Translations under genes and position numbers: made by a program | Shown here: positions 30,018 to 35,476 of the stretch, piece after piece | Position numbering within the stretch: position 1 is the stretch's first letter | How the letters are laid out: each line of letters begins with the position of its first letter | DNA from: JAVKSM01 sp039583705 | GTDB taxonomy: Bacteria > Actinomycetota > Actinomycetes > Mycobacteriales > Pseudonocardiaceae | Assembly: GCA_039583705.1 (NCBI GenBank) | Contig: JAVKSM010000018.1 | Span: forward strand, 1 to 35,476 | DNA: 35,476 nt | Direction of reading: 5' to 3' | The notes under the pieces: generated by a model | Database searches by the model: none | The model's input: the letters and a program-made list of their open reading frames with translations, nothing else | Told to the model about the DNA's origin: nothing

Positions 30018-30035
30018 GCCACCGCGCGCGGTGGC
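30018..30035. promoter_or_regulatory. Perfect 18-bp palindrome upstream of fabG1
   Basis: GCCACCGCGCGCGGTGGC is fully self-complementary and lies about 70 bases upstream of fabG1, just before the truncated plus-strand gene start. It could be an operator for a fatty-acid regulator or a GC-rich hairpin that helps end the MoxR-DUF58 transcript. There is no T-tract, so a standard intrinsic terminator is not shown. Confidence 0.4.
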
Positions 30036-30041
30036 AGCCTG

Positions 30042-30139
30042 ATGGGCGTGTCGACGATCCTGGTGACCGGGGGTACGGGTGCGCTGGGCCGGCAGGTGGT
30101 CCGGCTGCTCACCGCGAGCGGCATCGAGGTACGCGTCCC
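30042..30139 (+). pseudogene. 5' remnant of an NmrA-like NAD(P)-binding gene
   Basis: ATG 30042 opens about 33 codons of an unmistakable Rossmann start (STILVTGGTGALGRQVVRLL, then TASGIEVRV), as in NmrA/atypical SDR proteins. After the valine-rich strand 2, at about 30140, the frame continues only through the antisense of the DUF58 coding end (RWRLRVTTKRT...), with no further SDR motif. The gene is therefore cut after its first beta-alpha-beta unit and the rest is gone. It is probably a scar of a deletion or rearrangement between DUF58 and fabG1, where mycobacteria have Rv1481 and Rv1482c. Whether the stub is translated is unknown. Confidence 0.72.
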
Positions 30140-32095
30140 CTACCGGCCGCCCCCCGAAAGGTGGCGCTTGCGGGTGACGACGAAACGCACCACGTCGGCA
30201 ATCCAGTCCGAGTCGGTGCGCAGGACCAGGTGCGCCGCACCGCAGCGGCGTAGGGCCGCAGCCACCTGCTCGCGGTGGGCGGCGGCCGCGGCGGCGAACT
30301 CGCGGCACAGCACCGGGGTGGTCACGACCTCCCGCTGCCGGCCGGACTCCGGATCGGCGAGCACGACCGTGCCGACCTCGGGCAGTTCGAGGTCGCGCGG
30401 GTCGAGAACCTCCACGGCGAGCAGGTCGTGCCGTGCCGAGAGCCCGCGCAGCACCCGCTCCCAGTCCAGCGGGCCGATGAAGTCGCTGACGACGACCGCC
30501 AGCCCGCGGCGCCGGGGCGGGCGACGCAACTTCTCCAGGGCGGCCGCCAGGTCGCCGCGGGTGCCCTCCGGGGCAGGGCGCGTCAGCGCCACCTGCCGGA
30601 TGAGCGCGCGGACGTAGGCCAGCCCGCTGCGGGCCGGGATCCGCACGGTCCGCTCGCCGGTGGCCACCACCGCCCCGATGCGGTTGCCGCCGCCGCGGGT
30701 GAGATGGGCGACCGCAGCCACCGCGGCCACGGCCAGGTCCCGCTTCTCGCAGGCCGCGGTGCCGAAGTCCAGGCTCGGCGACAGGTCGACGACGACCCAG
30801 GTCTCCAGCTCCCGGTCGGCGACCGTCTCGCGGATGTGCGGTTCGGTGGTGCGCGCGGTGACCGCCCAGTCCATCCGCCGAACGTCGTCCCCGGGCTGGT
30901 AGATCCGCGCCTCCCCGGCGTCGGTGCCCGGGCCGGGCACCAGCCCGAGGTGGTTGCCCTGCAGCAACCCGTCCAACCGCTGGCGCACGGACAGCTCCAG
31001 TGCCCGCAGCGCGACCTCCACCCGGCCGTTCGCCCCGGTGGTGGCTGGCACCGGGCGGGCGGAGACCTGCGGCAGCGGCACGGTCTGCAGCACCCGCGTG
31101 ATGACGTGGTCGACTGGGACGCCGTCGGCCATCGCGTCGTAGGAGAGCACCAGGCGGTGTCGTAGCACGTCCGGCGCGACGTCCACGACGTCCTGCGGCA
31201 GCACGTAGTCCCGGCCTCGGACCAGGGCCAGCGCCCGCGCCGCGGCGACGATCCCCAGCGACGCCCGTGGCGAGGCACCATAGGCGACCCAGCCGGCGAC
31301 GTCGGTCAGGCCGTGCTCGGCCGCCGTGCGGGTGGCCAGCACCAGGCGCACCACGTAGTCGACCAGGGCGTGGTGCACGAACACCCGTGCGGCGACGCCC
31401 TGCAGCCGCACCAGCTCGGCGGGGCTGAGCACCTGGCGCGGCAGCGGCGGCGTGACGCCCATCCGGTAGACGATCTCGCGCTCCTCCTCACCCGTCGGAT
31501 AGTCAACGACGATCTTGAAGAGGAACCTGTCGCGCTGTGCCTCCGGCAGCGGGTAGACACCCTCGTTCTCGATGGGGTTCTGGGTCGCCAGCACGAGGAA
31601 CGGCTCGGGCATCGGGAAGGTCCGGCCACCGATGGAGACGTGCCGCTCGGCCATCACCTCCAGCAGCGCGGACTGCACCTTGGCCGGCGCCCGGTTGATC
31701 TCGTCGGTGAGCACGAAGTTCGCCACCACCGGGCCGAGCTCGACGTCGAACTCCTCGCGGCCCTGGCGGTAGATCCGGGTGCCGAGGATGTCGGAGGGCA
31801 CGAGGTCCGGGGTGAACTGGAGCCGCGCGAAGGAGCCGCCGACGACCCGGGCGAAGGTCTCGACCGCCAGTGTCTTGGCGACCCCGGGCACACCCTCGAT
31901 CAGGAGGTGTCCTCTGGACAGCAGCCCGACGAGCATCCGTTCCACGAGCCGGTCCTGCCCGACGATGACCCGCTTGACCTCGAACACCGTGCGCTCGAGC
32001 AGCGCGCCGTCCCGGGCGGGTGTGCTCTGCGCCGCCGGCGGCTGCGGCTCGGGTGTGCTCTGCGCCGCCGGCGGCTGCGGCTCGGGCACGGTCAC
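30140..32095 (-). CDS. MoxR AAA+ ATPase fused to DUF58 protein
   Basis: A single 651-residue frame. Residues 1-29 hold a duplicated linker (PEPQPPAAQST twice). Residues 30-345 are a MoxR ATPase: Walker A GVPGVAKT (68-75), Walker B VLTDE (128-132), sensor ATQNPIENEGVYPLPEAQ. A short linker (about 346-358) joins directly into a DUF58 protein (LELSVRQRLDGLLQGNHLGL, YQPGDDVRRMDW at 399-410, then a VWA-like part VVVDLSPSLDFG), ending at 651. In most actinobacteria these are two genes (Rv1479 and Rv1480), whose products act together, probably in assembling cell-envelope or metal-containing complexes. Here no stop codon separates them. GTG 32095 has AGGAGG five bases upstream. Divergent from acn. 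Confidence 0.9.
   Translation of the reverse strand: MTVPEPQPPAAQSTPEPQPPAAQSTPARDGALLERTVFEVKRVIVGQDRLVERMLVGLLSRGHLLIEGVPGVAKTLAVETFARVVGGSFARLQFTPDLVPSDILGTRIYRQGREEFDVELGPVVANFVLTDEINRAPAKVQSALLEVMAERHVSIGGRTFPMPEPFLVLATQNPIENEGVYPLPEAQRDRFLFKIVVDYPTGEEEREIVYRMGVTPPLPRQVLSPAELVRLQGVAARVFVHHALVDYVVRLVLATRTAAEHGLTDVAGWVAYGASPRASLGIVAAARALALVRGRDYVLPQDVVDVAPDVLRHRLVLSYDAMADGVPVDHVITRVLQTVPLPQVSARPVPATTGANGRVEVALRALELSVRQRLDGLLQGNHLGLVPGPGTDAGEARIYQPGDDVRRMDWAVTARTTEPHIRETVADRELETWVVVDLSPSLDFGTAACEKRDLAVAAVAAVAHLTRGGGNRIGAVVATGERTVRIPARSGLAYVRALIRQVALTRPAPEGTRGDLAAALEKLRRPPRRRGLAVVVSDFIGPLDWERVLRGLSARHDLLAVEVLDPRDLELPEVGTVVLADPESGRQREVVTTPVLCREFAAAAAAHREQVAAALRRCGAAHLVLRTDSDWIADVVRFVVTRKRHLSGGGR
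32018..32083. repeat. Perfect 33-bp tandem duplication
   Basis: Bases 32018-32050 and 32051-32083 are identical. The 33-base unit adds 11 codons in frame (PEPQPPAAQST on the minus strand) at the N-terminus of the MoxR fusion. Perfect identity points to a recent duplication. Confidence 0.9.
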
Positions 32096-32446
32096 AAGGT
32101 CCTCCTGAGGACGAGCTTCACCCGACGGGCCGGCGCCCGCCACCGGCAGCGAACCCCGGCGCCGGTGTGGGCGCTGTGAACCGGCAGCAGCAGGATTACC
32201 TCCTGCAACAGCCGCCACTCCGGTATGCCGGCCCGGCCGCCAGCCCCGGCGACGAGGCCCCGGCGATCCGCCGCCGTGTCGAGATCGGTGACGTCCTGCT
32301 CGCGGCCGACACCGGCATATTACAGTACGAGCGTACTGTTTTGGTGCGGGCGCCGTGCGGGCGCCGGACCCCGGCACGGTGTGCGCGAGACTCCTGGAAG
32401 TCCCCGGAACCCGCGCCAGACCAGGACGAGGACGAGGAGGCCGCCA
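32096..32446. other. Divergent intergenic region between moxR fusion and acn
   Basis: This 351-base region holds the ribosome site of the MoxR fusion (AGGAGG near 32101-32106), an AT-richer stretch with an AcnR-type inverted repeat (32322-32339), and the purine-rich acn ribosome site (GAGGAGG, 32434-32440). Open frames through it on both strands lack recognisable protein features. The NlpC/P60 genes ripA/ripB and the small membrane protein found here in mycobacteria are absent. Confidence 0.7.
32322..32339. promoter_or_regulatory. AcnR-type operator upstream of aconitase
   Basis: ACAGTACGAGCGTACTGT has two perfect 8-base arms around a 2-base centre. The inner part (32323-32338) fits the consensus CAGNACNNNCGTACTG of the TetR-type repressor AcnR of Corynebacterium glutamicum, which represses acn. 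It lies 108 bases before the acn start. The regulator gene, usually just downstream of acn, is not in the visible 168 bases. Confidence 0.75.
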
Positions 32447-35308
<2,862 letters not shown>

Positions 35309-35476
35309 ATAAAGCCGTCGGCTCGGGACGTTCGTCCTGGCCAACCCGCGAGCTCGACGGCGACCAGCACACCCCGGTCCTGATGGCCGCCGGGGGGCCT
35401 ACATCAGCGTCAACGCCACGTTCCTCGGGGAGATGGCGCCGGTCGTCGAGTTGCTCACCGGAAGGTGACCAGACTG
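35309..35476 (+). other. Region after acn, possible frameshifted gene fragment
   Basis: The 168 bases after the acn stop hold no intact gene. Two overlapping plus-strand frames look protein-like: RELDGDQHTPVLMAAGG, then, shifted at the run of six G near 35393-35398, AYISVNATFLGEMAPVVELL ending TGR and a TGA at 35466-35468. They may be one gene broken by an indel in the G run, but I do not recognise the family. No AcnR-like TetR gene begins here. Confidence 0.3.

Noticed and set aside
30018..30035. Intrinsic terminator for the MoxR-DUF58 gene
   Set aside because: The palindrome has no loop and no T-tract on either side, and it lies over 100 bases past the stop; an operator is as likely.

Overview
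The window is a roughly 35 kb piece of a very GC-rich actinobacterial chromosome. This is shown by frequent GTG starts, strong GC bias at third codon positions, a SigE-type sigma factor, a CoaE fused to a GrpB domain as in Mycobacterium, and a fabG1-inhA-hemH block with NfeD/stomatin and aconitase nearby. The gene content fits a Mycobacteriales/Pseudonocardiales-like lineage, but the genus cannot be fixed from the sequence alone. No rRNA, tRNA, CRISPR array, transposase or phage gene was recognised.

Region 1 (1-4656, all minus strand) is mostly housekeeping: a SigE-family sigma factor followed by a membrane protein with a Pro/Thr-rich tail (cut by the window edge), coaE-grpB, a small lipoprotein and rpsA. 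Region 2 (4884-13394) is a group of short divergent and convergent units: two methyltransferases, a GNAT protein, a GTP cyclohydrolase II fused to a RibD-type reductase, a zinc-less BchC-like dehydrogenase, a PTPS/QueD homologue without its catalytic triad, two GT4 glycosyltransferases and a histidine phosphatase. This looks like an uncharacterised pathway to a glycosylated pterin- or pyrimidine-derived small molecule. It recalls the orphan S. coelicolor proteins SCO6650 and SCO6655, and it is the best candidate for an undescribed system here.

Region 3 (13498-24467) is a catabolic island: an alpha-methylacyl-CoA racemase-like protein, GABA-type aminotransferase, succinate-semialdehyde-type dehydrogenase, FCD-GntR regulator, two maleate-isomerase/arylmalonate-decarboxylase-family proteins, a DUF3830 protein, a D-2-hydroxyacid dehydrogenase, an amidase and a MatB-like acyl-CoA synthetase. 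Two almost identical palindromes (GATTGTYGACAATC) sit in its two divergent promoter regions and fit the FadR-type consensus, so the local GntR protein probably controls both. The likely substrate is an amide or amino derivative of a short dicarboxylic acid.

Region 4 (24489-35308) follows, in reverse, the M. tuberculosis order acn...moxR1-Rv1480...fabG1-inhA-hemZ-Rv1486c-Rv1487-Rv1488. It has changes: MoxR and the DUF58 protein are one continuous reading frame, the RipA/RipB and VWA genes are missing, a broken 5' piece of an NmrA-like gene lies between DUF58 and fabG1, and an inverted repeat upstream of acn matches the AcnR operator consensus known from Corynebacterium.
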